From positions 5,890,001 to 5,954,000 of the forward strand of contig NZ_CP151726.1 of assembly GCF_038443385.1 (NCBI RefSeq): a DNA stretch of 64,000 bases, given 5' to 3'. The DNA is from Stieleria varia (GTDB lineage: Bacteria; Planctomycetota; Planctomycetia; Pirellulales; Pirellulaceae). The position numbers were made by a program, and so were the translations under genes. Below, piece after piece: positions 54,769-64,000 of the stretch. The first letter of the stretch is position 1. The number at the start of each line of letters is the position of its first letter. The notes below the pieces were generated by a model that did not search any database, was not told the DNA's origin, and saw only the letters and a list, made by a program, of their open reading frames with translations.

Positions 54769-56897
54769 GGTTGGTCCGATGGGGCGGAGGCAGCTGTTTG
54801 TTCTTTCGATTCCGGCATCAGTCCGGCAAAGCACAATGCCGCGGAATAGTGTTGATCCGTTTGGCGGTAGCATCGCCCCATCAGATTCAACGCAAATTTT
54901 TTGGTTTCATCATCGATTGGCAAGTTCAGCAATGACTTGCACACCTGGATACATCCGTCCCAGTGATGCAACTCGTTCTCAACGGTAGCGGTCATTTTCA
55001 ACTTTTTGATTTGCAGCTGTTCATCGGCATCGGAAGATACTGTCGCAAGGGTGGTCTGCGCTGATTCGTACTCGCCGTTGGAGATCAACATCTCTGCCAA
55101 CTCCAGCGGAATGCGATTGGACCAGAACGGTCCTTTGACCAACTGGGACGCGACACTCAGATGCTCGATCGCCTTGCTCGTAAATCCAACCGAGTGAAAC
55201 GCTCTCGAAACAACCAAATGGTCGATGAAGGACTTCGCGTCCGAAGATTTCAGAGTTGCCAAGGCCAATACCAATCGCTCACCTTCATTCTGAAGTCCCC
55301 GTGTCGGCTTTGTAATTTGAAAACGAGCGAAGGCGGACAGCACACTAGACAGACGCTTCGTGGCATCATCCGTGATCAACGCTTCGTGTGTGTGCAAAAC
55401 GCGATTTGCTGAGAGTGGATCCGATTGCAACAGGTACGCTTTGACCAGCGTCAGAAAGCTATTGCGTGTGACTTCTGGATCATTTCCGATGCGCAGCCCC
55501 CGCGACGCTGCGATCACGGCGTTCTCCGGCTGGCCGAGTTGCAGTTCCAGATCGGCGATCATTCCATATGACAGGGTCTGCATCCGCGGAACGAGGGTCT
55601 GATCGAGTGACTGATAAAAACGGTCCAGCGCGGCAGAGAGATCGTTTTGCTGAACAAGCAGATTCGCTTGATTGTAGTAGAGCTTGGCACTGAGTTCTCC
55701 ACTGGGTGTCAATTCCCGAGCAGCATCGTATTTGATTCTGGCTTGATCCAAGTCGGACTGCAACAAAGCGTTATTCCCTTCACTCATCAGCAGGATGGAT
55801 CGATCGCGATCGGTCCCAAGGCCAAACTGCAACTGCTGGCTTGCCCGTCGAATTCGATCAAACTCGAACGCATCACGCTGTTTCGCCGTCAACTCGTCCA
55901 TGCTGGCAATCTCGACCAGTTTGTCAGACTGCAGCCAGGCCAGTTCCAGCGGTCCGATCAACTGATCCAGCAGTGCCGCTGCTGAAATCGCGTTTGCGTT
56001 GATGCGAAAGGAACGGCCTGCGAGTCGCGATCTGGCTTTGGAGCTGACGGAAAATTCAATGCCGGTCGACTGCTGTAGTTCAGAAATCAACGTCAGATTG
56101 GATAAGGAAAAATACTTAGCGTTAAGCAGAATAAGAGACAGATCGCCGACTGGATTCTGAATCACGTTGATCGCAGAGTCGCCTTGAGCCATGAAGACTG
56201 TTTCATCGATGCTGATGTTCTCGACCAACATCGGCTCAATCGGAGTCATGGACCATTCGTACTCCAAGTCAGAGACTCGCGATGGAGGCAGATTGCGAAG
56301 CTTCCGTTTTTGCAGACATTCGGCGAGCCGCTGTGAGATCCCGACACGAATATCCTCTGGGAGTTCCGAGAACGCATAGATGAGGAACAGCTCACTAAGC
56401 AAACAGATACTGTCCTCGTATCGTTCTTGACGTTCCCAAACGCGAGCGATGCCCATCAAGCCACGGAGTTTGTGGACAGCGGTTGACGACTCCGATTGGA
56501 TCGCCGACAGAAAATGATCCTGAGCGGAGTCGAGAAATCCCGCGTGTTCGGCAGCCAGGCCCAGTCGAATCAAGAGCGATCCACCTATCGCATCGTCCAG
56601 GCGAGCCAGTTGCTGATACTGCTGGTAGGCACCGACATAGTTGCCACCGACCAGATATCGGTCGCCGGTCTGCAACGCATCCAAATCCAGGTTCTTGTCC
56701 GTACGATTCTCGTTGAGCTTGTCGGCGATGAGGGACAACCCTCGCGACGGAAGTTCTCGTTCGGTCTGCTCTGACGTTTGATTGAGCTCACCCACATGCA
56801 ACGGAGAATCGACTCGGCTAGGCCAATTGTATGCCAGCGCACCGACCACCCCGGCGGTTAATAGTGCGGCGATCCACAATGCCTCAGGTCGAAACAC
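54765..56897 (-). CDS. Large TPR protein with secretin-N-like domain
   Basis: A 710-residue protein with a membrane anchor at residues 5-24, TPR-like repeats at ~75-200 and ~345-700, and in between (~262-332) a segment that resembles the STN/secretin N-domain: LTLISELQQSTGIEFSVSSKARSRLAGRSFRINANAISAAALL. It is the first gene of the TPR-TPR-FlgN-activator block and overlaps the next gene by 4 nt. I know no standard flagellar homologue. It is an envelope protein candidate, perhaps helping the rod or hook pass the planctomycete wall. Confidence 0.75.
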   Translation of the reverse strand: MFRPEALWIAALLTAGVVGALAYNWPSRVDSPLHVGELNQTSEQTERELPSRGLSLIADKLNENRTDKNLDLDALQTGDRYLVGGNYVGAYQQYQQLARLDDAIGGSLLIRLGLAAEHAGFLDSAQDHFLSAIQSESSTAVHKLRGLMGIARVWERQERYEDSICLLSELFLIYAFSELPEDIRVGISQRLAECLQKRKLRNLPPSRVSDLEYEWSMTPIEPMLVENISIDETVFMAQGDSAINVIQNPVGDLSLILLNAKYFSLSNLTLISELQQSTGIEFSVSSKARSRLAGRSFRINANAISAAALLDQLIGPLELAWLQSDKLVEIASMDELTAKQRDAFEFDRIRRASQQLQFGLGTDRDRSILLMSEGNNALLQSDLDQARIKYDAARELTPSGELSAKLYYNQANLLVQQNDLSAALDRFYQSLDQTLVPRMQTLSYGMIADLELQLGQPENAVIAASRGLRIGNDPEVTRNSFLTLVKAYLLQSDPLSANRVLHTHEALITDDATKRLSSVLSAFARFQITKPTRGLQNEGERLVLALATLKSSDAKSFIDHLVVSRAFHSVGFTSKAIEHLSVASQLVKGPFWSNRIPLELAEMLISNGEYESAQTTLATVSSDADEQLQIKKLKMTATVENELHHWDGCIQVCKSLLNLPIDDETKKFALNLMGRCYRQTDQHYSAALCFAGLMPESKEQTAASAPSDQP

Positions 56898-57105
56898 GAC
56901 GCAATTCCTAATCTTCGCTTACTGTGGATCACCCGATGTCGGTGATCCCTCAGCTCAATTGTTCGATACGTTAGATCAGGCACGGACAGCCTAATCGGTA
57001 CAAGGTTTTCGACGGAAAAAGCTTACGCTCTCCAAGTTTTCTAGCAAGTTGCCCGCTGACCCTTCGACAACGTTCTTTGTCCAAACATTCTTTGGAGTAC
57101 GAACC

Positions 57106-57378
57106 ATGCGAATAGAAAACAGCGGCAGCCCGATTGCACCTCAGCAAAATGCTGGGAAAGCGAGTCAAGCCGCATCAACAAATCAATCCGCTGCCAGTGT
57201 AGGCAGTTCATTAACGTCCATTGATGTGAAGTCGATCGAGAGCATCTTGGCTCTTGTCGCAGACACATCCAGCATTCGAGACACGGTCGTCGCGGACGTT
57301 AAAGCAAGAATACAAACGGGAGAATACTTAACCAAGCAGTCTGCGGTTGAGACTGCCAACGCGATTCTCAATTTGTAG
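57106..57378 (+). CDS. flgM: FlgM-like anti-sigma-28 factor
   Basis: A 90-residue protein, Ser/Ala-rich and probably disordered in its first half, ending with the FlgM helix pattern: IDVKSIESILALVADTSSIRDTVVADVKARIQTGEYLTKQSAVETANAIL. FlgM holds the flagellar sigma factor FliA until the hook is finished. GGAG sits about 9 nt before ATG 57106. It lies directly before flagellin, its classical target, although fliA is not in the window. Confidence 0.88.
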   Translation: MRIENSGSPIAPQQNAGKASQAASTNQSAASVGSSLTSIDVKSIESILALVADTSSIRDTVVADVKARIQTGEYLTKQSAVETANAILNL

Positions 57379-57474
57379 CCCGGCGTGAGGCTTGTCTCAT
57401 TCCGAACCCGACGGACGACTTCCTGACGCATGATGCCCTTCACTTTCTGATAACCCTCCCAAAGGTACTGATCC

Positions 57475-58902
57475 ATGAGTTTCAAAATTGCCAATAACGT
57501 CGGTGCTCTGAACGCCCGCAACAACCTGACACGCTCGTCGAGCGCGTTGAACAAGTCGATCGAGCGACTGTCGTCCGGTTTCAAGATCAATCGTGGTGCA
57601 GACGGCCCTGCGGCTTTGGTCATTTCGGAGAAACAGCGGGCACAGGTTGCTGGTCTACGAACCGCCATCGACAACACCGAGAAAGCCGTTTCCGTTGTTC
57701 AAACGGCCGAAGGTGCACTGAACGAAATCAACAGCATCTTGGTCAAGGTCCGCTCGCTCGCGTTGGACAGCGCCAATGCCGGTGTCAATGACAACGATGC
57801 GTTTGCAGCCAACCAAGCTGAAATCGAGAACGCCCTCGACACGATCAATCGAATCTCCAAGAACACGCAATTCGGCGAGAAACGATTATTGGACGGTTCC
57901 GCCGGAATCACCGGCACACCAGACGACGATGACGTAACGTTCTTGCGTGCCAGTGGTGCAACCAGTGCTGGTTCCTACACGGTCGAAGTCACCACGGAAG
58001 CCGAGCGTGCGAACATTACCGCTGGTGCCTCCCAGACCGGAAACCTCGCGGCAGACGAAGTTCTGACGGTTAATGGAACGAGCATCCAGCTCAATGCCGG
58101 TTTGAGCCAAGCCGGTGTGATTTCGCGAATCAACGAGTTCACCAGTCAAACGGGTGTTGTGGCCGAAGACGATCCCAACAACGCTGGCCAGACTCGATTG
58201 CGATCCATCGAGTTCGGTGCAAGCGCTAAGATTTCCGTCATCTCCGACACGGCTGCGGGTGCGGCTGGCACCACGTCAGGATTCGGCAATTCACAACTCT
58301 CAGACATTGGTCGAAACATCGAAGGCGAAATCGACGGGGTTGCTGCCAACGGTAGCGGCAACACATTGACCAGTGTTTCCGGTGCGTCAACAGGCCTGAC
58401 TGTTCGACTCGCTGCGGATGCGACCGACGAAGCGTTGAGCGTCACAGGTGCTCAAGGAAACGTGTCTGTTCAAAACAACTCGCTCGTTTTCCAAATTGGT
58501 GCCAACCAAAACCAAACGGCTTCCATCGCCATCAACTCCGTTGCCGCAGACGGGCTTGGATTGGCAGTCACCGGCAGCCGCTTCTCGAGCTTGAATGAAA
58601 TCGACATCACCTCGGCTGAAAAGGCTCAGGAGGCCCTCGCTGTCATCGACGCGTCGATCGACAACATCTCGAACATTCGAGGAGAATTGGGAGCTTTCCA
58701 AGCCAACACGCTGGAGTCAATCGCAAACAACATGCGAGCCACTTTGGAGAACACTGTGAATGCCGAGTCGGTCATCCGTGACACTGACTTTGCAGAAGAA
58801 ATCTCGCGATTCACGAACAACCAAGTCTTGGTTCAGGCCGGCACCTCGGTGCTTTCCAACGCGAACCAAACGACTCAGTCGATTCTGTCGCTGCTGCAGT
58901 AA
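57475..58902 (+). CDS. fliC: Flagellin
   Basis: A 475-residue flagellin: N-terminal D0/D1 (NNVGALNARNNLTRSSSALNKSIERLSSGFKIN, then the conserved ISEKQRAQVAGL) and C-terminal D1/D0 (ESVIRDTDFAEEISRFTNNQVLVQAGTSVLSNANQTTQSILSLL). The middle D2/D3-type domain is variable. It is the filament subunit. A strong terminator follows. No sigma-28 promoter was convincingly found in the 96 bp upstream. Confidence 0.97.
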   Translation: MSFKIANNVGALNARNNLTRSSSALNKSIERLSSGFKINRGADGPAALVISEKQRAQVAGLRTAIDNTEKAVSVVQTAEGALNEINSILVKVRSLALDSANAGVNDNDAFAANQAEIENALDTINRISKNTQFGEKRLLDGSAGITGTPDDDDVTFLRASGATSAGSYTVEVTTEAERANITAGASQTGNLAADEVLTVNGTSIQLNAGLSQAGVISRINEFTSQTGVVAEDDPNNAGQTRLRSIEFGASAKISVISDTAAGAAGTTSGFGNSQLSDIGRNIEGEIDGVAANGSGNTLTSVSGASTGLTVRLAADATDEALSVTGAQGNVSVQNNSLVFQIGANQNQTASIAINSVAADGLGLAVTGSRFSSLNEIDITSAEKAQEALAVIDASIDNISNIRGELGAFQANTLESIANNMRATLENTVNAESVIRDTDFAEEISRFTNNQVLVQAGTSVLSNANQTTQSILSLLQ

Positions 58903-58951
58903 TCTCAGAGATCAACACTCGCTTGATTTCATCAGGCGGGTGGTCCGGACG

Positions 58952-58992
58952 ATTGGCGAGGGGTGAACAGCCCCTCGCCAATTCCCTTTTTT
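58952..58992 (+). terminator. Intrinsic terminator after flagellin
   Basis: A perfect 12-bp stem, attggcgagggg (58952-58963) with cccctcgccaat (58971-58982), a 7-nt loop, and a T-rich tail ending in six T. It separates flagellin transcription from fliD. Confidence 0.93.
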
Positions 58993-59042
58993 AACTCCAT
59001 CAGCCTGTTAGCTGACAAAGCCTCCCAAAAAAACAATCCATC

Positions 59043-61037
59043 ATGTTCTCCATTGACGGCATCGTATCGGGTTTCGATTCCACTGGAATCATCGACAGCC
59101 TGCTCGGCTTTCAGCAAAGCCAGATCGATACCTTCAATACACGCAAGGCGGATATCGCGACCGAGCAAAGTGCTTTCAAAGGAATCGAAGCGCAGCTGTT
59201 GACGCTTCGTTCGTCGCTGTCACAACTGAACCGAACCCAGTCGTCCGTCTTTGATGTCAAGTCAGCAATCTCCAGCCACGAAGACATCCTCAACGTCGTC
59301 GCCGATAGCGGGGCCAATGAGGGCGTTTATCAACTGACGGTGGAATCTCTGGCGACCGCGCATCAAATCGGCTCACAGGGATTCTCCGCCAGCACCGAAC
59401 AAATCGCACAGGGAACAGTGACCTTTAAAGTCGGTGACCGAGCAGCCACGACCATCACGATCGACCAAGGAAACAACTCACTGCAGTCGTTCGTTGCTGC
59501 CGTCAATGATCAAGTCAGCGATGTGAATGCCGGAATCATCTACGACCAAGGCACTGATTCGTACCGTGTCTTGTTGACGAGTAAAGAGACAGGAGCGTCC
59601 AATGAGATTGTCGTCACGTCAGATCAGAACGGTGCAACCGGAGCGATCGTCGACTTCTCAGGTCCTGCGGTTCAAGAAGCGACCGATGCTGTTGTTCGAC
59701 TTGGCTCAGGTCCCGGCGCAATCTCCGCCAGCTTTGCGTCCAATCAGATCGACAATCTGATCGAAGACGTCACGATCGACTTACTGTCCGCAAAGCCAGA
59801 TACGACCGTTACGATTCGATTGGAAGCCGACACGAGTAAATCTCAAGAGGCGATCGAGTCCTTCGTCGCCGACTACAACTCCGTCATTGACTTCATCGAG
59901 TCTCAGACGAGATTCGTTCCAGAGACCAATCAGTCAAGTCCTCTGCTGGGTAATCGCTCGGTCAGCACCATCAAGAATCAATTGTTTGCTGCCGTTACCG
60001 ATACGATCACATCCAATGCGAGTGTCCGACGTCTCAGCCAAATCGGAATCGATGTCAACACCAAAGGTCGATTGGTCGTCGATTCCGGAAAACTCTCGCA
60101 AGCACTGCGAGGGGATATCGATGGTGTGGAGCCGAAAGACATCCGAAAGCTTTTTGGACTCAATGCTGAGTCCACTAACTCCGGAATTGAGTTTCTCGCC
60201 GGCGGAAACAGAACCGTCGATTCCAAGACTCCCTATCAAGTCGACATCACGCAAGCTGCCGAACAGGCGACCGTCACGGCCACGAACTCGCTTGCATCGA
60301 GTGTTGTGATCGATGAAACCAACAATGAGTTCACGGTGACGCTGGACGGAATTGTCAGCGAAACACTCACGCTAGCCAGTGGCACTTACACCCAAAGCGA
60401 GATCGCGGCGCACTTTCAGAATACCATCAACGGATCGGAAACGCTGGGCGTCCATCAAGTCGCCGTCAGCGTCGACACGGGCGGAAACCTTGTTGTGACG
60501 TCAGAAGCCTATGGGTCAGCATCGAAACTCTCCAGCGTTTCCGGTTCAGCAGCCTCCGTACTCGGATTCACTGGTTCGGAGAGCGATGTCGGACAGGATG
60601 TTGCTGGAAAATTCATTATCAACGGTGTGGAAGAAATCGCGAAGGGTTCCGGTCGACTGTTGATTGGAGATTCCGAAAACGAGAACACAGCCGATTTGCA
60701 GCTCTTGATCACCATGACGAGCGATCAGGTTGTTGCAGGAGTCGATGCGGACATTCAGGTATCCAGAGGTGTCTCCGGTCGTTTGGATCAATTCATCGGC
60801 AAGCTGCTTGATCCCGACACGGGATTACTCAAGACCGTTGAAGACGACTTTGACGCGAGAATCGAGTCCATCGACAAATCGATTGAACGTGTCGAAGAAA
60901 TCACTGCCGCAAAGAGAGAATCACTGCTCGCTGAGTTCACCGCTTTGGAAAGCATCATCAGTGAGCTTCAAAACACCGGTTCGTTCATTACCAATCAACT
61001 GGCGTCCATCGGACCGATCGGCTCCAACAAGAAATAG
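59043..61037 (+). CDS. fliD: Flagellar cap protein FliD
   Basis: A 664-residue HAP2: N-terminal FSIDGIVSGFDSTGIIDSLLGFQQSQIDTFNTRKADI and LSSLRSSLSQLN-like helix, a repetitive beta-rich middle, and a C-terminal coiled coil (DDFDARIESIDKSIERVEEITAAKRESLLAEFTALESII). FliD caps the filament and folds incoming flagellin. Longer than E. coli FliD (468) owing to the middle domains. It precedes fliS. Confidence 0.94.
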   Translation: MFSIDGIVSGFDSTGIIDSLLGFQQSQIDTFNTRKADIATEQSAFKGIEAQLLTLRSSLSQLNRTQSSVFDVKSAISSHEDILNVVADSGANEGVYQLTVESLATAHQIGSQGFSASTEQIAQGTVTFKVGDRAATTITIDQGNNSLQSFVAAVNDQVSDVNAGIIYDQGTDSYRVLLTSKETGASNEIVVTSDQNGATGAIVDFSGPAVQEATDAVVRLGSGPGAISASFASNQIDNLIEDVTIDLLSAKPDTTVTIRLEADTSKSQEAIESFVADYNSVIDFIESQTRFVPETNQSSPLLGNRSVSTIKNQLFAAVTDTITSNASVRRLSQIGIDVNTKGRLVVDSGKLSQALRGDIDGVEPKDIRKLFGLNAESTNSGIEFLAGGNRTVDSKTPYQVDITQAAEQATVTATNSLASSVVIDETNNEFTVTLDGIVSETLTLASGTYTQSEIAAHFQNTINGSETLGVHQVAVSVDTGGNLVVTSEAYGSASKLSSVSGSAASVLGFTGSESDVGQDVAGKFIINGVEEIAKGSGRLLIGDSENENTADLQLLITMTSDQVVAGVDADIQVSRGVSGRLDQFIGKLLDPDTGLLKTVEDDFDARIESIDKSIERVEEITAAKRESLLAEFTALESIISELQNTGSFITNQLASIGPIGSNKK

Positions 61038-61103
61038 TCGATGTAGAACACCCCGTCGAATCAGCATCACTCCTCCATCTAAGTGAAAATTCAGGGATCG
61101 AAA

Positions 61104-61514
61104 ATGAGTCAGCTAGGGATTTATCGAAAACAAAGTTTGAGCGGCGGCTGGACACGCATCGAGATGCTCGTCCAAATCTACGATCGCGCCATCGCGTCTC
61201 TGGACATCTGTTGCGACGCATTGGCCAACGGCGACAACAGCTTGTTTTCTCGGCACTTGATCATTAGCCAAAAGGCGATTGTCGCCTTGCACGCCGGACT
61301 GAAACCGGAGGAAGACGAGGTTGCCTACAACGTCGCGAGACTTCTGCATTTTGTGGTCGTATCGATCGGCGAAGGTCGCTTTGCAGACGCCAGCAGGATC
61401 CTGAAGCAATTGCGATCTGGATTTGCCGCCATCATCGAAGAGGCGAACCAACTGGAGCGAGAGGGAAAGATTCCAGCCATGGCGTCACACGACTCCTACC
61501 AGTCGACCGCATGA
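61104..61514 (+). CDS. fliS: Flagellar chaperone FliS
   Basis: A 136-residue helical protein with the FliS pattern YRKQSLSGGWTRIEMLVQIYDRAIASLDIC and a long C-terminal helix. FliS is the flagellin export chaperone. ATG 61104, preceded by AGGGA, is chosen over GTG 61083. Position after fliD supports the call. Confidence 0.9.
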   Translation: MSQLGIYRKQSLSGGWTRIEMLVQIYDRAIASLDICCDALANGDNSLFSRHLIISQKAIVALHAGLKPEEDEVAYNVARLLHFVVVSIGEGRFADASRILKQLRSGFAAIIEEANQLEREGKIPAMASHDSYQSTA

Positions 61515-61695
61515 GGGAAAACCGCCGCGGCATTCCGGGTCAAATCGTCTGTGACGGTTAACTCGATCGCACTTCTTTTCTGAGCCTTGCCGATACTCCA
61601 CATTGCCCAGACAGAACCCTGCGTCTTGGGCCTCCCCTAATGTCTGTTCGCCCTCACCGTTTCAAGACACTCGCTCAGGATGTGGCATCGCCGCT

Positions 61696-63264
61696 ATGCT
61701 CGACCACTTTGCCAACTCACATCGTTCCAGCCAAGCCAGATCGCTGAAGCAAAGAATCATGGCTCGGCGAGCCGCTTGGTGTGTTCTGATTCTCGGCGTT
61801 GCAGTATCCGCAGTTGCTTGGACAGTTTGGCAAACGCACAGACCTGTCGGGTCACTCGATGGGGATCAGCTCTTTGCCTTGCGTGCTCCCATCGGCGGGC
61901 AATTGCAGACGATTTGTCGGGTCAGCGACGTGAAAAAGGGAGACATCCTGGCAAAATTCTCTGTCCCCCGAGTCGACGATGCGATCGAGAGCTACAAGGA
62001 GAAATCCCGACGGCTACAGAGCAGCAAGCAGATCCTCGGACTAAAACCCTTGGAACTCGATACTGGCCTCTTGGCGGCGCAACGCGTTGTTCAATCAGAT
62101 CTGCGCGTGCTGCGTAACAGCTTGCAAGAATGGTTGTCCGAGCGTGAGGAACTCAGTGGAATGATTGTGATGGAACCCATGCGAGCGTCCATTCAAAAGC
62201 AAGTCCAGGCATTAGAAATGACAATCGCAGAGGTTCGTCGCGAAATCGCGGCGGCAGAAATCGAGTCCGCCAGGCTCAGTCGAGAAGTTGAGCGGGATCA
62301 TGAGCGTGCCGAACATCTGCGGGCTGCGGAGTTGGATGATTTAGATCAACAACTGACAGAACTCCGTCAGCGGATCGAGCGTGCCGAGAGTTCTGTGGCG
62401 GTCCGAGCTCCTCGTGATGGGCGCATCATTTACCAGAGTTCTTCTCCAGAATTTTTAGGCAACGACCAACCACTGCTTGTCCTTGGTCCCAAGTCCGGCT
62501 TTCGATTTCGATTGCGGCTGCCGGAATCACAGACCAACTCGCTTTCGCCAGATGAGTCGATGGTGATTATGCTGGATCGTTCACATCAAGTCCGGCGAGT
62601 GCGTGCTCGTTTCCACGGCAGTGACCCATTGCCGCTGGAACCGGGCGTCGCATTGGCTGAGTTCGAATGCTTGCTGCCCTACGAAACGGCTAGCCGCTTG
62701 GTACGTGGCGAAACGGTGTCTGCGTCACTGGACTTAAAAACACCCTGGGCAACCTTTTGGCCGATTCAGTCCGGCGCCGCATTGATCGCCTTGGGTGCCT
62801 GTGGGCTACTCTTCTTGCCAACCGCCCAGAAACGCGTCGCAGACAAGAGCAAAGCGTATCCTCCAGCGGTACAAGCAAAACCAATGATGGTCGATCGACG
62901 GATTCACAACGCCGCTACACCTCCGCACTTGCGGCGTCTGGCCGATCGGTTCCAGGCTGCAATCCAGGCCAGGAAGGTGGATTCCGCGTTGATCAGCGAC
63001 GTGGAGTCCGCCATCGTTCAGGATCAACAACAAGCCGTGGAAGTATTTTGCGATGCAGTGGGTGGTGCGATGGGTGGTGCGATGGGTGATGAACAGTCGA
63101 TTGTGCATCGAATGGAGTCCAATCTCAGTTCCATCCAATCACTGCTGTCGGAGGGGTCGACGGCGGAGGATCAGCAACGACTGGAGAGACTGTTGCAATC
63201 GATCACCGAGAGTTCACCGAGTTCTGCACGACGAGAAAAACCTGCGATGGCCGCCAAGGTTTGA
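61696..63264 (+). CDS. HlyD-like membrane protein with barrel-sandwich hybrid
   Basis: A 522-residue protein: one N-terminal membrane helix (AAWCVLILGVAVSAVAWTVW), an HlyD-type biotinyl/lipoyl segment in two halves (ALRAPIGGQLQTICRVSDVKKGD and VRAPRDGRIIYQSS) split by a long helical hairpin coiled coil, and a second membrane helix at about 375-395, followed by a ~125-residue cytoplasmic tail. The second helix and tail are unusual for membrane-fusion proteins. It follows fliS by 180 bp; whether it belongs to the flagellar system is unclear. Confidence 0.8.
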   Translation: MLDHFANSHRSSQARSLKQRIMARRAAWCVLILGVAVSAVAWTVWQTHRPVGSLDGDQLFALRAPIGGQLQTICRVSDVKKGDILAKFSVPRVDDAIESYKEKSRRLQSSKQILGLKPLELDTGLLAAQRVVQSDLRVLRNSLQEWLSEREELSGMIVMEPMRASIQKQVQALEMTIAEVRREIAAAEIESARLSREVERDHERAEHLRAAELDDLDQQLTELRQRIERAESSVAVRAPRDGRIIYQSSSPEFLGNDQPLLVLGPKSGFRFRLRLPESQTNSLSPDESMVIMLDRSHQVRRVRARFHGSDPLPLEPGVALAEFECLLPYETASRLVRGETVSASLDLKTPWATFWPIQSGAALIALGACGLLFLPTAQKRVADKSKAYPPAVQAKPMMVDRRIHNAATPPHLRRLADRFQAAIQARKVDSALISDVESAIVQDQQQAVEVFCDAVGGAMGGAMGDEQSIVHRMESNLSSIQSLLSEGSTAEDQQRLERLLQSITESSPSSARREKPAMAAKV

Positions 63265-63303
63265 GTTGAATGAACGTCAGTCATGGCTGACTCAGGACGT
63301 CAC

Positions 63304-63942
63304 TCAATCGATCAAACCGAACTCTCTGAGAACGTCACATGCCGGATGGCCACCGATGCATTGCACGGCGTGCCAGCCGCGTTGAAGCGCCGCGAGAACG
63401 TTCTCCTCGCGGTCATCTAAGAACAGAATTTCGCCCGGTGACACTCGGGCGACTCGATGAGCTTGTGATTCCGCTGCGATGTAGATGCCTGGATCGGGTT
63501 TCATCGATCCGACATCGCAACTGAGTATCATCGGGTGAAACCTGCGATCGGTCACAGCCCACCTCTGTCTCGTGATCCAATCCCAGTGGGCGACGCAGGT
63601 GTTGGAAAGCAGTCCGAACGGGATATAGCGTGCGAGTAGTCCATCGAATGCATCGCACATTCCGTCGATTGGGACAAACATGTCGCTGATGGCGTCCAGC
63701 CAATCGCTGACCGGCCAGCGATTGGGATCCATGGACAATGATTCGGCGAGTCGTTTCGCGTACGACGGGCCGTCGATCCTGCCGTGCTCGAATTCATCCT
63801 GCAATCCGCTCGTATAGATCGCTTGCTCGGCTGCCTCGATCGTTACATCAAAACGCTCGGCGACGTTTCGACAGGCGACCTTGGGATCAAACGAAACCAG
63901 CACGTTGCCGAGGTCAAAATAGACAAACCTGACATCCGCCAT
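63304..63942 (-). CDS. HAD-superfamily phosphatase, YihX-like
   Basis: A 212-residue HAD hydrolase: motif I FDLGNVLVSFD (in which the usual second Asp is replaced by Gly, as in the YihX glucose-1-phosphatase branch), motif II LLSNT, motif III Lys in MKPDPGIY, and motif IV FLDDREENV. A helical cap follows motif I. The substrate is probably a sugar phosphate, by family only. It starts seven bases after the stop of an upstream gene cut by the window edge. Confidence 0.9.
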   Translation of the reverse strand: MADVRFVYFDLGNVLVSFDPKVACRNVAERFDVTIEAAEQAIYTSGLQDEFEHGRIDGPSYAKRLAESLSMDPNRWPVSDWLDAISDMFVPIDGMCDAFDGLLARYIPFGLLSNTCVAHWDWITRQRWAVTDRRFHPMILSCDVGSMKPDPGIYIAAESQAHRVARVSPGEILFLDDREENVLAALQRGWHAVQCIGGHPACDVLREFGLID

Positions 63943-63949
63943 GATGAGC

Positions 63950-64000
63950 CTACAGTTCCCGGATTCGGATGTTTCGGTACCACGCTTCCAGCGGTTTTCC
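63950..64000 (-). CDS. C-terminal 16 codons of a gene continuing past the right edge
   Basis: The minus strand from 64000 is open and ends at TAG 63952-63950, with the last residues WYRNIRIREL. This ending is common in DUF1080 (3-keto-disaccharide hydrolase-like) proteins of planctomycetes (…RNIRIREL). Only 16 residues are visible, so the family is tentative, but tight spacing to the HAD gene supports a real operon partner. Confidence 0.5.
   Translation of the reverse strand, partial: GKPLEAWYRNIRIREL

Noticed and set aside
57379-57474. tctgataa upstream of flagellin as a sigma-28 -10 element
   Set aside because: The matching -35 sequence at the right distance is absent.

Overview
The window looks like a chromosome segment of a marine planctomycete of the Pirellulaceae (Rhodopirellula-like) type. 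Evidence for this is a DUF1552 / PSCyt1-DUF1592-type gene pair, a DUF1559 prepilin-like protein followed by a small lipoprotein, a Na+-translocating NADH:quinone reductase (NQR) operon, an NhaA antiporter, several intergenic palindromic repeat families, and few obvious Shine-Dalgarno sites. All assignments come from reading the translations; no database search was run.

Layout. 1-2.8 kb: an ABC-F ATPase (cut by the left edge) divergent from a TetR regulator and an SDR oxidoreductase. 3.1-4.1 kb: an FHA-GGDEF diguanylate cyclase with an in-frame 15-bp tandem repeat. 4.5-12.2 kb: an accessory island that looks like a nucleotide-signal conflict system. It encodes a SLOG protein with SLATT-like membrane segments, a STAND NTPase with a DUF4062-like N-terminus and a helical repeat tail, and a TIR-Nudix fusion overlapping the STAND gene by 4 nt. 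Two copies of one palindromic repeat bracket the STAND/TIR-Nudix pair. 12.7-16.6 kb: DUF1552 and cytochrome-like DUF1592 genes, overlapping by 4 nt. 17.0-17.6 kb: a ParE-type toxin-antitoxin module bounded by attC-like heptamers. 18.4-20.0 kb: lipoprotein and DUF1559 gene.

20.9-28.5 kb: nqrABCDEF followed by an ApbE protein carrying a C-terminal NqrM-like domain, so the flavin transferase and a probable iron-maturation factor for NQR are one polypeptide. 29.3-34.7 kb: nhaA, a conserved protein of unknown function, a CBS-domain membrane protein and an HDOD-GGDEF protein.

35.1-61.5 kb: a large flagellar region. One minus-strand operon runs flgB-flgC-fliE-fliF-fliG-fliH-fliI-fliJ-motE-like-fliQ-fliR-flhB. 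Divergent from it are motA, two different motB-like genes, an HDOD gene and a K+ channel. A second minus-strand block has two TPR-type proteins, a FlgN-like protein, a sigma-54 activator without receiver domain, then fliK-flgD-flgE behind a good sigma-54 promoter match. A plus-strand block has flgM, flagellin, fliD and fliS. fliP, fliM, fliN, flhA and fliA are not in the window. The right end holds an HlyD-like membrane protein, a YihX-like HAD phosphatase and the last 16 codons of another gene.

NQR, NhaA and possibly the flagellar stator suggest a sodium-based energy economy, as expected for a marine bacterium. Two GGDEF proteins and two HDOD proteins near the flagellar genes suggest c-di-GMP control of motility. 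No tRNA, rRNA, CRISPR array or transposase gene was seen.
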